The position numbers were made by a program, and so were the translations under genes. A stretch of 64,000 nucleotides of DNA from Streptococcus suis (GTDB lineage: Bacteria > Bacillota > Bacilli > Lactobacillales > Streptococcaceae), in assembly GCF_002960425.1 (NCBI RefSeq), contig NZ_POIZ01000039.1, forward strand, positions 1-64,000, written 5' to 3'. Below, one piece after another: positions 28,898 to 39,144 of the stretch (within the stretch, counting starts at the first letter, position 1; every line of letters starts with the position of its first letter). The notes below the pieces were generated by a model. That model was given only the letters and a program-made list of their open reading frames with translations, had not been told where the DNA came from and made no database searches.

Positions 28898-29938
28898 TTA
28901 TATTGTAGAGTGTATATGACTACTTTCTTCAATGAAACGTTTTGTCATGTTTTCCCTGTTTACTTGTTCCGTGTCCAAGGTAATGGCTTCATCAGAAACA
29001 AGGTCTGTATCCGCAAAGAATTCAATATGGTTTTGTAGGTTATCAAGTTCGACAGGTGCATCTCCTCCAAATTCTCCGTCCAAGTTAATCAGGAGACGAC
29101 TATCTGGATCAAGATTCTCAATGGTGAGATGTTGTGTTTTAATGTATTCTATCAAATCACTTTCGATGTGCTTGCCACCATCTAAAACTTGACCAATTAA
29201 GTGGAGGATTTCAAATAGATTGCCTGTCTTTACCATTAACAGGGTAAAATTCCCGTCATCCAACTTGGCATCTGGAACAATTTGCTCAAAACCACCAATA
29301 GAATTAGTCAGGGCGACGAAAATCATCGAAACTGACCCTTCAAACACTCCACCATCATGCCTTACCCGTACGGGTGTAAACTGAACTTGAGGTAAGAGTT
29401 CAGCCCCCTTGACCACATAAGCCAAATAGCCAAACATGGTTTTGAGTTGGCTTGGCACACTGTAGGTCAGTTCTGTCAGTGTTCCAGCAGCAGCGATATT
29501 GATGAAATAATGTTCTTGATGAATACCATTCTTTTGATTCTTTGCCAGACCAATATCCATCAAAATCGTCTGATTTTTACCAATCAGCTTGGCTGCCTCA
29601 ACTGGATTGCCTCGTGGAACCTTAAGAGCACGCGCATAGTCATTGGTTGTCCCAGTTGGAATAATAGCCATTTTCGGTCGTTTTTCGAGCGGTGCAATGC
29701 CGTTGACCACCTCGTTAATAGTGCCATCTCCACCTGCTGCAATGACTAAGTCAAAACCTGCTAAGGCAGCCCTTCTGGCTTCATTTTTAGCCGAATCTTT
29801 TTCAGGCGTTGTTTGAAAGGCAGAAGTTTCGTAGCCGAATCCTTCTAAAATATCCAACACTTCTGCCACATTTTTCTTCATGATTTCCTGACCAGAGGTC
29901 GGGTTGTAAATCAATCGTGCTCGCTTGCGTTCTTCCAT
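28898..29938 (-). CDS. dagK: Diacylglycerol kinase (DagK/DgkB type)
   Basis: A 346-residue soluble lipid kinase that recycles diacylglycerol, released during lipoteichoic acid synthesis, to phosphatidic acid. The signature AAGGDGTINEVVNG is at 67-80 and IPTGTTNDYARAL follows; the C-terminal beta-rich domain with LLINLDGEFGGDAP completes the DAGK fold. The last 45 residues are more variable. It lies 10 bases after ligA and is probably cotranscribed with it, as in other streptococci. Confidence 0.93.
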   Translation of the reverse strand: MEERKRARLIYNPTSGQEIMKKNVAEVLDILEGFGYETSAFQTTPEKDSAKNEARRAALAGFDLVIAAGGDGTINEVVNGIAPLEKRPKMAIIPTGTTNDYARALKVPRGNPVEAAKLIGKNQTILMDIGLAKNQKNGIHQEHYFINIAAAGTLTELTYSVPSQLKTMFGYLAYVVKGAELLPQVQFTPVRVRHDGGVFEGSVSMIFVALTNSIGGFEQIVPDAKLDDGNFTLLMVKTGNLFEILHLIGQVLDGGKHIESDLIEYIKTQHLTIENLDPDSRLLINLDGEFGGDAPVELDNLQNHIEFFADTDLVSDEAITLDTEQVNRENMTKRFIEESSHIHSTI

Positions 29939-29948
29939 ATCCTATACC

Positions 29949-31973
<2,025 letters not shown>

Positions 31974-31997
31974 TTAGATATATTTGAGCAAAAAGGG

Positions 31998-32025
31998 TAT
32001 AATAGGTATATAAGATTTTTGGAGG
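31998..32025 (+). promoter_or_regulatory. -10 box and SD of the 45-aa ORF
   Basis: TATAAT at 31998-32003 with only a weak -35 (TAGATA at 31975-31980), followed by a strong SD GGAGG at 32021-32025. This supports the short plus-strand ORF that begins at 32032. Confidence 0.65.
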
Positions 32026-32031
32026 TGCCCT

Positions 32032-32169
32032 ATGGCTATTACATTTAAACGACAAGATGATTTGGAAAAAATGCTGGAAGAGTTTGCATCCTTTGACAAA
32101 CTAGAAGAAATTGAGTTCCCAGAACCATCATCTACTGAAAAACATACACAGAAAGTTGACAACAAATAA
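32032..32169 (+). CDS. Small conserved-looking acidic protein (45 aa)
   Basis: A 45-residue ORF, MAITFKRQDDLEKMLEEFAS then FDKLEEIEFPEPSS and a polar tail. It has its own -10 box and a GGAGG site six bases upstream, so it is a real gene although short. The sequence is charged and helical with no membrane segment. I recall similar short proteins upstream of this permease in other streptococci but cannot name a family. Its stop codon is two bases before the permease ATG, so the two are likely cotranscribed. Function unknown. Confidence 0.72.
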   Translation: MAITFKRQDDLEKMLEEFASFDKLEEIEFPEPSSTEKHTQKVDNK

Positions 32170-32171
32170 GG

Positions 32172-33077
32172 ATGTTTGGCTTTAATCAACTGCCCTCCTC
32201 TGTTTTACAGGTGGGGGCTATTTTCCTGTCCATTATCATCGAAGCCCTCCCCTTTGTCTTAATTGGAGCAATCATTTCTGGGCTTATAGAGGTCTTTATT
32301 ACACCAGATAAGCTTGTGAAATTTCTTCCCAAGAATACCTTTCTAGCCATCCTCTTCGGAAGTTTTTTAGGCTTTATTTTCCCCTCTTGTGAATGTGGTA
32401 TTGTCCCCATTGTGAATAGACTGTTGGAAAAGAAGCTTCCTAGCTATACGGCCCTTCCCTTTCTGGTAACGGCTCCCCTTATCAATCCCATCGTTCTTTT
32501 TGCAACCTACACGGCTTTTGGAAATTCTTGGACGGTTGCCTTATACCGTGTTATCGGCTCCATGCTAGTGGCTCTCGTTCTCGGTCTTGTTCTCGGCTTC
32601 TTGGTCAAAGAGCCGATTACCAAAAATCATGTGACACATTCTCATCAGCAGGATACTTCAGATAAATCCGTCTGGCAAAAAATTGGTCATGCCCTCATTC
32701 ATGCCATCGATGAATTTTTTGATACGGGTCGCTATTTGGTCTTTGGTTCTTTATTTGCTAGTCTAGTCCAAGTCTACGTGCCGACCACATTCCTGACTTC
32801 TATTGGTCACAGCCCCTTATCTGCTATCTTGCTCATGATGGTCCTTGCTTTCTTGCTCTCCCTTTGCTCCGAAGCAGATGCCTTCATCGGTGCATCCTTT
32901 CTATCCAGCTTTGGTCTAGCTCCCGTCATGGCCTTCCTTGTCATTGGACCAATGGTAGATGTCAAAAATCTCCTGATGATGAAGCGTTACTTCACAGGCA
33001 GATTCATTCTTACGTTTATAGCCATTGTCAGCTTGGTCATCCTGAGCTATAGTCTACTACTAGGAGGCTTGCTATGA
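32172..33077 (+). CDS. DUF318 (YraQ-type) permease
   Basis: A 301-residue membrane protein with about eight hydrophobic helices. The motif PSCECGIVPI (71-80) with C73 and C75 is the hallmark of the DUF318/ArsP-like permease family, whose members move metalloid or organic compounds in some cases; the substrate here is unknown. A second half repeats the motif idea as SLCSEADAFI (about 235-244). It overlaps the next gene by four bases, and that pair (permease plus TIGR03943 protein) is a conserved two-component unit. Confidence 0.88.
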   Translation: MFGFNQLPSSVLQVGAIFLSIIIEALPFVLIGAIISGLIEVFITPDKLVKFLPKNTFLAILFGSFLGFIFPSCECGIVPIVNRLLEKKLPSYTALPFLVTAPLINPIVLFATYTAFGNSWTVALYRVIGSMLVALVLGLVLGFLVKEPITKNHVTHSHQQDTSDKSVWQKIGHALIHAIDEFFDTGRYLVFGSLFASLVQVYVPTTFLTSIGHSPLSAILLMMVLAFLLSLCSEADAFIGASFLSSFGLAPVMAFLVIGPMVDVKNLLMMKRYFTGRFILTFIAIVSLVILSYSLLLGGLL

Positions 33078-33889
33078 TTCGATTTTTAATTCTCGCAGGG
33101 TATTTTGAAATGACCATGTATCTCTATATTTCTGGAAAATTGGACCAGTATATCAACCTGCATTACACCTACCTTGCCTATCTGTCCATGGTTCTGTCCT
33201 TTATTCTAGCTATAGTTCAACTCTATGTTTGGGTAAAAGACAGTGAAACACATCGTCATTTGACAAAAAAATCAGCTCAGTTTACAAGTATTTTTCTCCT
33301 AATCCTCCCGCTTGCAGTTGCCTGGCTCTTTCCGACCGTCAGTCTGGATGCTACTGCTGTAGCGGCTAAGGGCTATCATTTTCCCCTAGCAGCCGAAAAC
33401 GACACCGCTACTCAAGCTCAGGAAGGGACCAGCGTCCAATACCTCAAGCCTGATACATCCATCTATTTTACTAAGTCAAGCTACCAGACAGAGATGAGAA
33501 AGGTGGCAGACCGCTATCTAGCCCAAGATGAGATAGAAGTGACCAGCGATAATTACATGGAGGTTATGGAGGCCATCTATGACTATCCCAATGAATTTTC
33601 TGGAAAAAGGATAACAATGGTCGGTTTCGTTTATAATGACCCCGACAAGACTGACCAACAATTTATCTTCCGTTTTGGCATTATTCATTGCATCGCCGAT
33701 TCGGGTGTATATGGCTTGCTATCTACTGGAGCTCCAAGTCATTTTCCTGACAATAGCTGGGTCAAAGTCAGTGGAAAAATTAAGATTGACTACCATCATT
33801 CCTTACAACAAAGCCTGCCAACTATAGAACTGGAGCAGATAGAAGAAATCCAACAACCTGAAAATCCCTACGTTTACCGCGTTTTCTAA
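33074..33889 (+). CDS. TIGR03943 family membrane protein, permease partner
   Basis: A 271-residue protein with three hydrophobic segments in the first 90 residues followed by a soluble extracytoplasmic domain. The domain contains YPNEFSGKRITMVGFVYNDP and FIFRFGIIHCIADSG, typical of the TIGR03943/DUF1980 family that is always found beside DUF318 permeases. The conserved Cys-Ala-Asp (HCIAD) may bind a metal. Starts inside the end of the permease gene with translational coupling. Together they form a putative transport complex of unknown substrate; a metal such as zinc is possible. Confidence 0.87.
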   Translation: MIRFLILAGYFEMTMYLYISGKLDQYINLHYTYLAYLSMVLSFILAIVQLYVWVKDSETHRHLTKKSAQFTSIFLLILPLAVAWLFPTVSLDATAVAAKGYHFPLAAENDTATQAQEGTSVQYLKPDTSIYFTKSSYQTEMRKVADRYLAQDEIEVTSDNYMEVMEAIYDYPNEFSGKRITMVGFVYNDPDKTDQQFIFRFGIIHCIADSGVYGLLSTGAPSHFPDNSWVKVSGKIKIDYHHSLQQSLPTIELEQIEEIQQPENPYVYRVF

Positions 33890-33925
33890 TAAATGGGATT
33901 TAAAAATGAATTTTCTGACAATTTA

Positions 33926-33934
33926 TGCTATAAT
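33926..33934 (+). promoter_or_regulatory. Extended -10 promoter of zwf
   Basis: TGCTATAAT with TATAAT at 33929-33934; no good -35. It starts transcription about 25 bases before the zwf ATG. Confidence 0.6.
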
Positions 33935-33967
33935 AGTGTTTATACTCAACAGAATAGGAATAAAATT

Positions 33968-35455
33968 ATGTCATCACATGTATTGTTTACCATTTTTGGT
34001 GCCAGTGGCGACCTTGCCAAACGCAAACTTTATCCATCCCTTTTCCGTCTGTACAAGGCAGGACATATCCGAGAAAATTTTGCTGTTATTGGAACAGCCC
34101 GCAGACCTTGGACCAAGGAATTTTTTGAGCAAACTGTCATCGAATCTTTAGGCGATTTACCTGATACACCGCGTCAGGCCCATGAATTTGCAAGTCATTT
34201 CTACTATCAAAGCCATGATGTCAATGACACCGAGCATTATGTTGCCCTTCGGAAATTACAGGACGACTTATGTGAAAAATACGATACCCAGCACAACAAG
34301 GTCTTCTTCCTGTCCATGGCTCCAGAATTTTTCGGAACCATTGCCAAACACCTCAAATCTGAGCAAATCGTTGATGGACAAGGTTTTGAACGCTTGATTA
34401 TTGAAAAACCTTTCGGAACTAACCTTGCTACAGCTACCAAACTCAATGATGAATTGGCAGAAGCCTTCAATGAAGACCAAATCTACCGTATCGACCATTA
34501 TCTTGGTAAGGAAATGGTGCAAAATATCTTTGCGGTTCGCTTCGCCAACATTATCTTTGAGCATATCTGGAATCGTGATTTTATTGACAATATTCAGATT
34601 ACGTTTGCCGAATCGATTGGCGTTGAAGATCGCGGAGGTTACTACGACAACTCTGGCGCCTTAAAAGACATGGTGCAAAACCATGCCTTACAAGTCCTTT
34701 CACTCTTGGCAATGGATAAGCCAGCTAGCTTCAAGGAGGAAGATGTCCGAGCTGAAAAAATCAAGGTTTTCCAACACCTTCGTCAGCCTTCTGATGAGGA
34801 CCTCAAACGCAACTTCATCCGTGGTCAATATGCAGCAGGTTCCATCGACGGAAAAGACTACGTTAGCTACTTGGATGAACCAAATATTGCCGAAGGTTCT
34901 CAGACAGAAACCTTTGCTGGAGGGGTCTTCTTCGTTGATACTGACCGTTTCCGTGATGTTCCTTTCTTCTTCCGTACAGGTAAACGCCTGACAGAAAAGG
35001 GCACACGCGTGACCATCACCTTCAAGCATGCGGAAGATATTTTTGATCAGCCTTCCGAAGCTAATGTCTTGACCATCTTTATTCAACCAACTGAAGGCTT
35101 TATGCTCTCTATCAACGGTAAGGAAGTTGGTTCCCATTTTGCTCTTACTCCTGCTAAGCTCAATTTCCGCCACAATGCTACTGCTCTTGGAAATTCACCT
35201 GAAGCCTATGAAAAACTATTTTTCGATGTCCTAAATGGTGATTCTACTAACTTTAGCCATTGGGAAGAAGTGAAAGCTAGCTGGAGCTTGATTGACCGCA
35301 TTGTTGATTTGTGGGCAAGCAACCAAGTCCCACTCCACACCTATCCAGCTGGTACAATGGGACCAGAAGCAGCCTTTGATTTGCTAGAAAGCTACGGTTG
35401 CAAGTGGGTCTGGACACCAGATGTGTGGTATCGTGAACGTGGCTTGTTGAAGTAG
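33968..35455 (+). CDS. zwf: Glucose-6-phosphate 1-dehydrogenase
   Basis: A 495-residue enzyme that oxidises glucose-6-phosphate with NADP to 6-phosphogluconolactone, the entry of the oxidative pentose phosphate pathway. Visible are the NADP-binding GASGDLAKRKLYP (10-22), IEKPFGTNL, and the substrate-binding active-site motif RIDHYLGKE. Length is usual. The frame could extend upstream to 33893, but ATG 33968 follows AGGAA and begins the family sequence. A TGCTATAAT extended -10 (33929-33934) lies 33 bases upstream. It is on the plus strand, followed by a hairpin-rich gap. Confidence 0.96.
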   Translation: MSSHVLFTIFGASGDLAKRKLYPSLFRLYKAGHIRENFAVIGTARRPWTKEFFEQTVIESLGDLPDTPRQAHEFASHFYYQSHDVNDTEHYVALRKLQDDLCEKYDTQHNKVFFLSMAPEFFGTIAKHLKSEQIVDGQGFERLIIEKPFGTNLATATKLNDELAEAFNEDQIYRIDHYLGKEMVQNIFAVRFANIIFEHIWNRDFIDNIQITFAESIGVEDRGGYYDNSGALKDMVQNHALQVLSLLAMDKPASFKEEDVRAEKIKVFQHLRQPSDEDLKRNFIRGQYAAGSIDGKDYVSYLDEPNIAEGSQTETFAGGVFFVDTDRFRDVPFFFRTGKRLTEKGTRVTITFKHAEDIFDQPSEANVLTIFIQPTEGFMLSINGKEVGSHFALTPAKLNFRHNATALGNSPEAYEKLFFDVLNGDSTNFSHWEEVKASWSLIDRIVDLWASNQVPLHTYPAGTMGPEAAFDLLESYGCKWVWTPDVWYRERGLLK

Positions 35456-35469
35456 TCATTTAGTTTATC

Positions 35470-35655
35470 TTTGATTACTTCGACGTATGAGGAAACTCCC
35501 TTTCCTTATTTCTAACTTCAAATAATCTCATCATTATTTGAACTCGCTTTGCCGTACTTCACAAAAGTGACTTGCTTCGCATGTCTTATTTCCAACCTAG
35601 AACAGCCTCTAGGCTGTTCTAGCAACCTGCAGCTCGTTGCCTTGTACTAAAAGCA
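35470..35655. repeat. Intergenic hairpin cluster between zwf and the AlkD-like gene
   Basis: No ORF. Two modules of the same plan are seen. Each has a TTATTTC-Y-AAC lead-in, then a perfect stem, then a CTCG(C)TTTGCC/CTCGTTGCC and GTAC follow-on. The stems differ: TTCAAATAAT/ATTATTTGAA in the first module (about 35515-35540) and the 11-bp CTAGAACAGCC/GGCTGTTCTAG in the second (about 35598-35623). The second, with CAACCTGCAGCT after it, resembles a very common pneumococcal intergenic sequence in which the stem is CTCAAA-rich. GATTACTTCGACG at its start recalls GATTACGACG in the pheS cluster. Confidence 0.7.
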
Positions 35656-35674
35656 AACTAAACGACTACATATG

Positions 35675-35699
35675 AAAACTGGAGCAATCCAGTTTTTTT
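35675..35699 (+). terminator. Terminator hairpin immediately before the AlkD-like gene
   Basis: AAAACTGGA/TCCAGTTTT stem (35675-35683 with 35688-35696) and a run of Ts, placed after zwf but ending only two bases before the SD (CGGAG) of the next gene. Confidence 0.78.
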
Positions 35700-35710
35700 C
35701 GGAGACATTT

Positions 35711-36385
35711 ATGACTGAATTAAACACCATTCTCACCCAACTTGAAGCAGCCAGCCATGCTGGCACCCTCAAGCGTTATGAAAAAATTGGCGAAACCAAG
35801 CCCTACTACGGCGTTCCGATGGGAGCTATTTCTGGTATCGCCAAGGCCTATAAAAATCGACTGGACTTGTTTGCTCCACTCTGGCAAACAGGTGTCCTCG
35901 AGGCACAATATTTAGCTATTCAAATTGCCAAAACAAAACCTGACCAGCTGACCCAAGCTGACCTAGAGAACTGCCTCAATGAACAAGTTTCGGTCAACAT
36001 CCTCGATAAGCTAGCTTCCATCATTCTTAGCAAACGCAAGGATAGCAAAGACTGGGAGGAATACTTACTCATCCAAGACCAATCTATTTTTCAGCGACTT
36101 GGTTGGTTCCTTCGTGCCAAATATTTTGCTGGAAAAACAGCAACAAATCAAGAAATTGAAGAAACGCTAACCTACATTAACGAGCATTTGCAAACCGCAA
36201 ACCCGCTTGTCCAATGGACCATGAACCAGTGCTTGGTGGAGATTGCGGTTGCCTATCCTGACTACCTTGAACAAGGCCTTGCTATCGGTCAGGAATTGGC
36301 AGTCTATGCAGATATGAAGGTGCCAAAAGGCTGTACTTCTGCCTACGCACCCGACTGGATTGAAGCCTTGTTGAGGAGGAAATAA
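35711..36385 (+). CDS. AlkD-like DNA alkylation repair protein
   Basis: A 224-residue all-helical protein of the HEAT-repeat DNA alkylation repair family. The N-terminal half (KPYYGVPMGAISGIAKAY, LWQTGVLEAQYLAIQIA, LASIILSKRKDSKDWEE) and the C-terminal WTMNQCLVEIAVAYPDYL and CTSAYAPDWIEALL match the AlkD/DUF family found in streptococci. AlkD removes bulky N3- and N7-alkyl purines; whether this member is an active glycosylase is not shown by the sequence. The frame is open to 35672, but ATG 35711 with CGGAG upstream is chosen. It is followed one base later by a GNAT gene, so the two form a unit. Confidence 0.8.
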   Translation: MTELNTILTQLEAASHAGTLKRYEKIGETKPYYGVPMGAISGIAKAYKNRLDLFAPLWQTGVLEAQYLAIQIAKTKPDQLTQADLENCLNEQVSVNILDKLASIILSKRKDSKDWEEYLLIQDQSIFQRLGWFLRAKYFAGKTATNQEIEETLTYINEHLQTANPLVQWTMNQCLVEIAVAYPDYLEQGLAIGQELAVYADMKVPKGCTSAYAPDWIEALLRRK

Positions 36386-36386
36386 G

Positions 36387-36938
36387 ATGCAACATAAAGG
36401 AACTCAGATTTTAGAAACAGAACGTCTGATTTTACGCCCTTTTCAAGCAACAGATGTTGAGTCCGTTTTCCAAAATTGGACTTCAGATGAAAAGGTTACC
36501 ACCTATCTGACTTGGCCAACTCATCAGACACTCCAAGATACGGAAGACTATGTCCAGTTCTGTCTTCAATCCTATTCACAAGCAAAAGCATACAGGTGGG
36601 CTATTGAACTCAAAGAAAGTCAGCAACCCATTGGTGATATTTCCGTCGTCAGTCTGGATGAACGGGTACAGGCTGCTGAATTGGGCTGGGTGTTGGGTAG
36701 CAAGTGGTGGGGACAGAACTATATGCCCGAAGCCCTTGAAGCAGTTACTCACTTTCTGCTGGAAGAAGTTGGTTGTTTACGGATTACGGCTGTCCATGAT
36801 AGTGAAAACCGTCCTTCTGGTCGTGTTATGGAAAAAGTCGACATGACCTATGAAGGTACCCTTCGACAAGCTGCTCGAAATAATCGTGGTATTGTGGACA
36901 TCGCCATTTATTCACTACTGCATACAGATAGCAAATAA
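36387..36938 (+). CDS. GNAT acetyltransferase, RimJ/RimL type
   Basis: A 183-residue GNAT protein beginning LETERLILRPFQATDVESVF, which is the RimJ/RimL subfamily N-terminus. The acetyl-CoA binding region is ELGWVLGSKWWGQNYMPEALEAV and the later ITAVHDSENRPSGRVMEKVDM is the usual NxAS-like segment (N-R-P-S-G-R-V-M-E-K). Such enzymes acetylate ribosomal protein N-termini or small molecules; the substrate is unknown. It starts one base after the AlkD-like stop, with GGAGG inside that gene. Confidence 0.87.
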   Translation: MQHKGTQILETERLILRPFQATDVESVFQNWTSDEKVTTYLTWPTHQTLQDTEDYVQFCLQSYSQAKAYRWAIELKESQQPIGDISVVSLDERVQAAELGWVLGSKWWGQNYMPEALEAVTHFLLEEVGCLRITAVHDSENRPSGRVMEKVDMTYEGTLRQAARNNRGIVDIAIYSLLHTDSK

Positions 36939-37073
36939 GCTGAGCTCAAGCCCTTTGTTCCTTCTCAATATTCGCGTTACCATCTCAGGGCAGTTGTTGA
37001 ATTACTAACGAAATTTTTTCCTTCCTGTAGAGTTCTTTCCAACTTCCCCACATCATTTTCAATCCATAAAAGC

Positions 37074-37107
37074 AAAAAGAGAGAACCTATCGTTCTCTCT
37101 AATTTTT
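37074..37107. terminator. Bidirectional terminator after rplT
   Basis: AGAGAGAAC/GTTCTCTCT perfect stem (37078-37086 with 37092-37100), T-runs on both strands, in the convergent gap between the plus-strand GNAT gene and rplT. Confidence 0.82.
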
Positions 37108-37126
37108 AAAGCGATCTATAAAAGAC

Positions 37127-37486
37127 TTACTTAGCAAGTTTTGCTTTAGCAGCATCAGCAAGAGCTGTGAAAGCTGCAGCATCGTTTACTGCCAAGTCAG
37201 CAAGCATTTTACGGTTTACTTCGATTTCAGCCAATTTCAAACCGTGCATCAATTGTGAGTATGACAAACCGTTCATGCGAGCAGCCGCGTTGATACGAGT
37301 GATCCACAATTTACGGAAATCACGTTTTTTCTGACGGCGGTCACGGTATGCATAGTAGTAAGAGTTCATTACTTGTTCTTTCGCAGTGCGGAACAAGAGA
37401 TGTTTAGCTCCATAGTAACCTTTAGCTAATTTTAAAATACGTTTACGGCGTTTACGAGAAACAACGCCACCTTTAACACGTGCCAT
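37127..37486 (-). CDS. rplT: Ribosomal protein L20
   Basis: A 119-residue 50S subunit protein needed for early assembly and, in Firmicutes, for autogenous control of the infC-rpmI-rplT operon through the leader [27 protein letters not shown] and [19 protein letters not shown] are diagnostic. Third gene of the operon. AGGAAAA precedes the ATG. Confidence 0.98.
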   Translation of the reverse strand: MARVKGGVVSRKRRKRILKLAKGYYGAKHLLFRTAKEQVMNSYYYAYRDRRQKKRDFRKLWITRINAAARMNGLSYSQLMHGLKLAEIEVNRKMLADLAVNDAAAFTALADAAKAKLAK

Positions 37487-37529
37487 TTAATTTTCCTCCA
37501 AATAATAATCTAAATTCTAGTAAGTCGGC

Positions 37530-37730
37530 TTATTTCAAACCTGTAAGCATTGACTTGATACGCTTGAAGTCACCAGCATGTACCATACCTGCTTTACGAA
37601 GGTGACGACGTTGTTTTTTAGTTTTACCGTGGAAACGGTGTGAAGTATAAGCGCGGAAGCGTTTCAATCCACCAGAACCTGTACGTTTGAAACGTTTAGC
37701 TGATGCGCGGTGAGTTTTTTGTTTTGGCAT
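37530..37730 (-). CDS. rpmI: Ribosomal protein L35
   Basis: A 66-residue basic 50S protein, [21 protein letters not shown], with the [13 protein letters not shown] segment of the family. It lies between infC (26 bases) and rplT (43 bases). Confidence 0.98.
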   Translation of the reverse strand: MPKQKTHRASAKRFKRTGSGGLKRFRAYTSHRFHGKTKKQRRHLRKAGMVHAGDFKRIKSMLTGLK

Positions 37731-37756
37731 GTTAATTCTCCTTTTGCTTAAAAAGC

Positions 37757-38278
37757 TTATTTTTTATCTGAAGCTGGGGCCAACTGCATAAACATTTGAC
37801 GTCCGTCCATCTTAGCACGTTGTTCGATAATGGCAATATCTTGGGTTGCTTCGGCGAACTCAGCTAATACTTTCGCTCCAACTTCTTTGTGGGTAATCAT
37901 ACGACCCTTGAAACGGATCGAAACCTTGACCTTGTTTCCTTTTTCAAGGAATTTACGGGCATGACGAAGTTTTGTCTCGAAATCCCCCTTGTCAATAACT
38001 GGGCTAAGACGCACTTCTTTTACAGTGACAACACTTTGTTTCTTGCGTTGTTCTTTCTGTTTCTTCTGATATTCAAATTTGAACTTACCGTAGTCCATAA
38101 TTTTCGCTACTGGCGGTTTAGCTTGCGGTTGAATCAATACTAAATCCACGTTGGCGCTATCAGCAATGGCCTGAGCCTCATTGAGCGGTTTGATTCCCAA
38201 CTGTTCACCCTCAAGACCGATAAGACGAACTTCACGCACTCGAATTTCATCATTGATGAACAAATCTTGCTTTGCTAT
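37757..38278 (-). CDS. infC: Translation initiation factor IF-3 (AUA start)
   Basis: A 173-residue factor that prevents subunit re-association and checks start codons. The N-terminal domain begins [20 protein letters not shown]; the linker [10 protein letters not shown] and the C-terminal domain with [20 protein letters not shown] and [14 protein letters not shown] follow. The frame contains no ATG, GTG or TTG that includes the conserved [14 protein letters not shown] at 38276-38278 lies seven bases after GAGGTG and gives the full N-terminus, so it is taken as the start. Non-AUG AUU/AUA starts in infC are known to allow IF-3 to repress its own synthesis. A TTG at 38263 would delete five conserved residues. 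Confidence 0.95.
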   Translation of the reverse strand: MAKQDLFINDEIRVREVRLIGLEGEQLGIKPLNEAQAIADSANVDLVLIQPQAKPPVAKIMDYGKFKFEYQKKQKEQRKKQSVVTVKEVRLSPVIDKGDFETKLRHARKFLEKGNKVKVSIRFKGRMITHKEVGAKVLAEFAEATQDIAIIEQRAKMDGRQMFMQLAPASDKK

Positions 38279-38435
38279 GGCTTTTCACCTCATTTTATAT
38301 TTTTCGAGAAAAACGAAACGGACTTGCTACACAAGTCCGCACTACACCATTATTCTTTCCGAAGAAATCTTAATCCGTAGAGCCAGACAACGTTAGTCGC
38401 AAGGCGAGAAGCTCTCACTTCTGCTTTTCTCAATA
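38279..38435 (-). promoter_or_regulatory. infC leader with attenuator-type terminator (L20-leader-like)
   Basis: The transcript from about 38434 to the infC start contains a terminator hairpin, CGGACTTG/CAAGTCCG (38319-38326 with 38332-38339), followed by a T-rich stretch (38305-38318) just ahead of the SD. Upstream, the segment around 38385-38420 can form alternative stems (GAGAGCTTCTC, GCCTTGCGACTAACG). This layout fits an L20-controlled attenuation leader as in other Firmicutes; I cannot match it to the Rfam model by eye. Confidence 0.7.
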
Positions 38436-38440
38436 GGACT

Positions 38441-38469
38441 ATTCTAACACGTCTAACACTACTTGTCAA
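38441..38469 (-). promoter_or_regulatory. Promoter of infC-rpmI-rplT
   Basis: TTGACA (38464-38469), 17-bp spacer, TAGAAT (38441-38446) on the minus strand; the -35 overlaps the last codons of cmk. Confidence 0.85.
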
Positions 38470-39136
38470 GAATTTCTTTCGCTTTTTCTGAAATAAATTG
38501 CACTACACCTTGGATAGACACTCCTGTCGTATCAAATGTAATGGCATCTTCTGCTGCTTTCAAGGGAGAAACCTCCCGAGTACTGTCTTTCAGGTCACGA
38601 GCCGCAATCTCCTCTTTTAAAGTTTCTAAGTCAGTCTCAATGCCACGTTCCGTATTTTCCTTAAAACGACGAAGTGCACGCTCTTCAACGGATGCGATAA
38701 GGAAAATCTTAAGCTCTGCTTGTGGTAACACGACCGTTCCAATATCACGTCCATCCATGACAATACCACCAGCTTGAGCAATTTCCTGCTGCAAGCGAAC
38801 CAGTTCTTCCCTTACTAGAGGAAGTGCCGCCACTGCTGACACATTATTGGTCACTTGGTTATCTCGAATAGGCAAGGTAACATCTTGATCACCAACAAAT
38901 ACAAGTTGTTGACCATTCTCATCACGACCAAAACGAATAGGATTCTGAGCAAGTAAGGCAACAATGCCATCCTGGTCGGTTACCTCTATACCATTTTGGA
39001 GAGCCAAATGGGTAGCTGAACGATACATAGCTCCAGTGTCTAAATAAGTATAACCCAAATCTTTGGCAATAATTTTAGCAACTGTTGACTTTCCACTTGA
39101 AGCTGGTCCGTCAATTGCAATTTGAATAGATTTCAT
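38459..39136 (-). CDS. cmk: Cytidylate kinase
   Basis: A 225-residue NMP kinase that phosphorylates CMP and dCMP. The P-loop is GPASSGKST (10-18); YLDTGAMYR (32-40), [10 protein letters not shown] and the lid region with [13 protein letters not shown] are typical. Length is usual. It lies 8 bases after the LysM gene and ends inside the infC promoter. Confidence 0.96.
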   Translation of the reverse strand: MKSIQIAIDGPASSGKSTVAKIIAKDLGYTYLDTGAMYRSATHLALQNGIEVTDQDGIVALLAQNPIRFGRDENGQQLVFVGDQDVTLPIRDNQVTNNVSAVAALPLVREELVRLQQEIAQAGGIVMDGRDIGTVVLPQAELKIFLIASVEERALRRFKENTERGIETDLETLKEEIAARDLKDSTREVSPLKAAEDAITFDTTGVSIQGVVQFISEKAKEILDK

Positions 39137-39144
39137 AAGACCTC

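Noticed and set aside
31974-32189. Minus-strand ORF over the region between ligA and the permease
   Set aside because: It is antisense to the 45-aa plus-strand ORF, which has a -10 box and a strong SD; the minus frame has neither.
34700-35173. Minus-strand ORF of 157 codons within zwf
   Set aside because: Antisense shadow of zwf with no start signals or homology.
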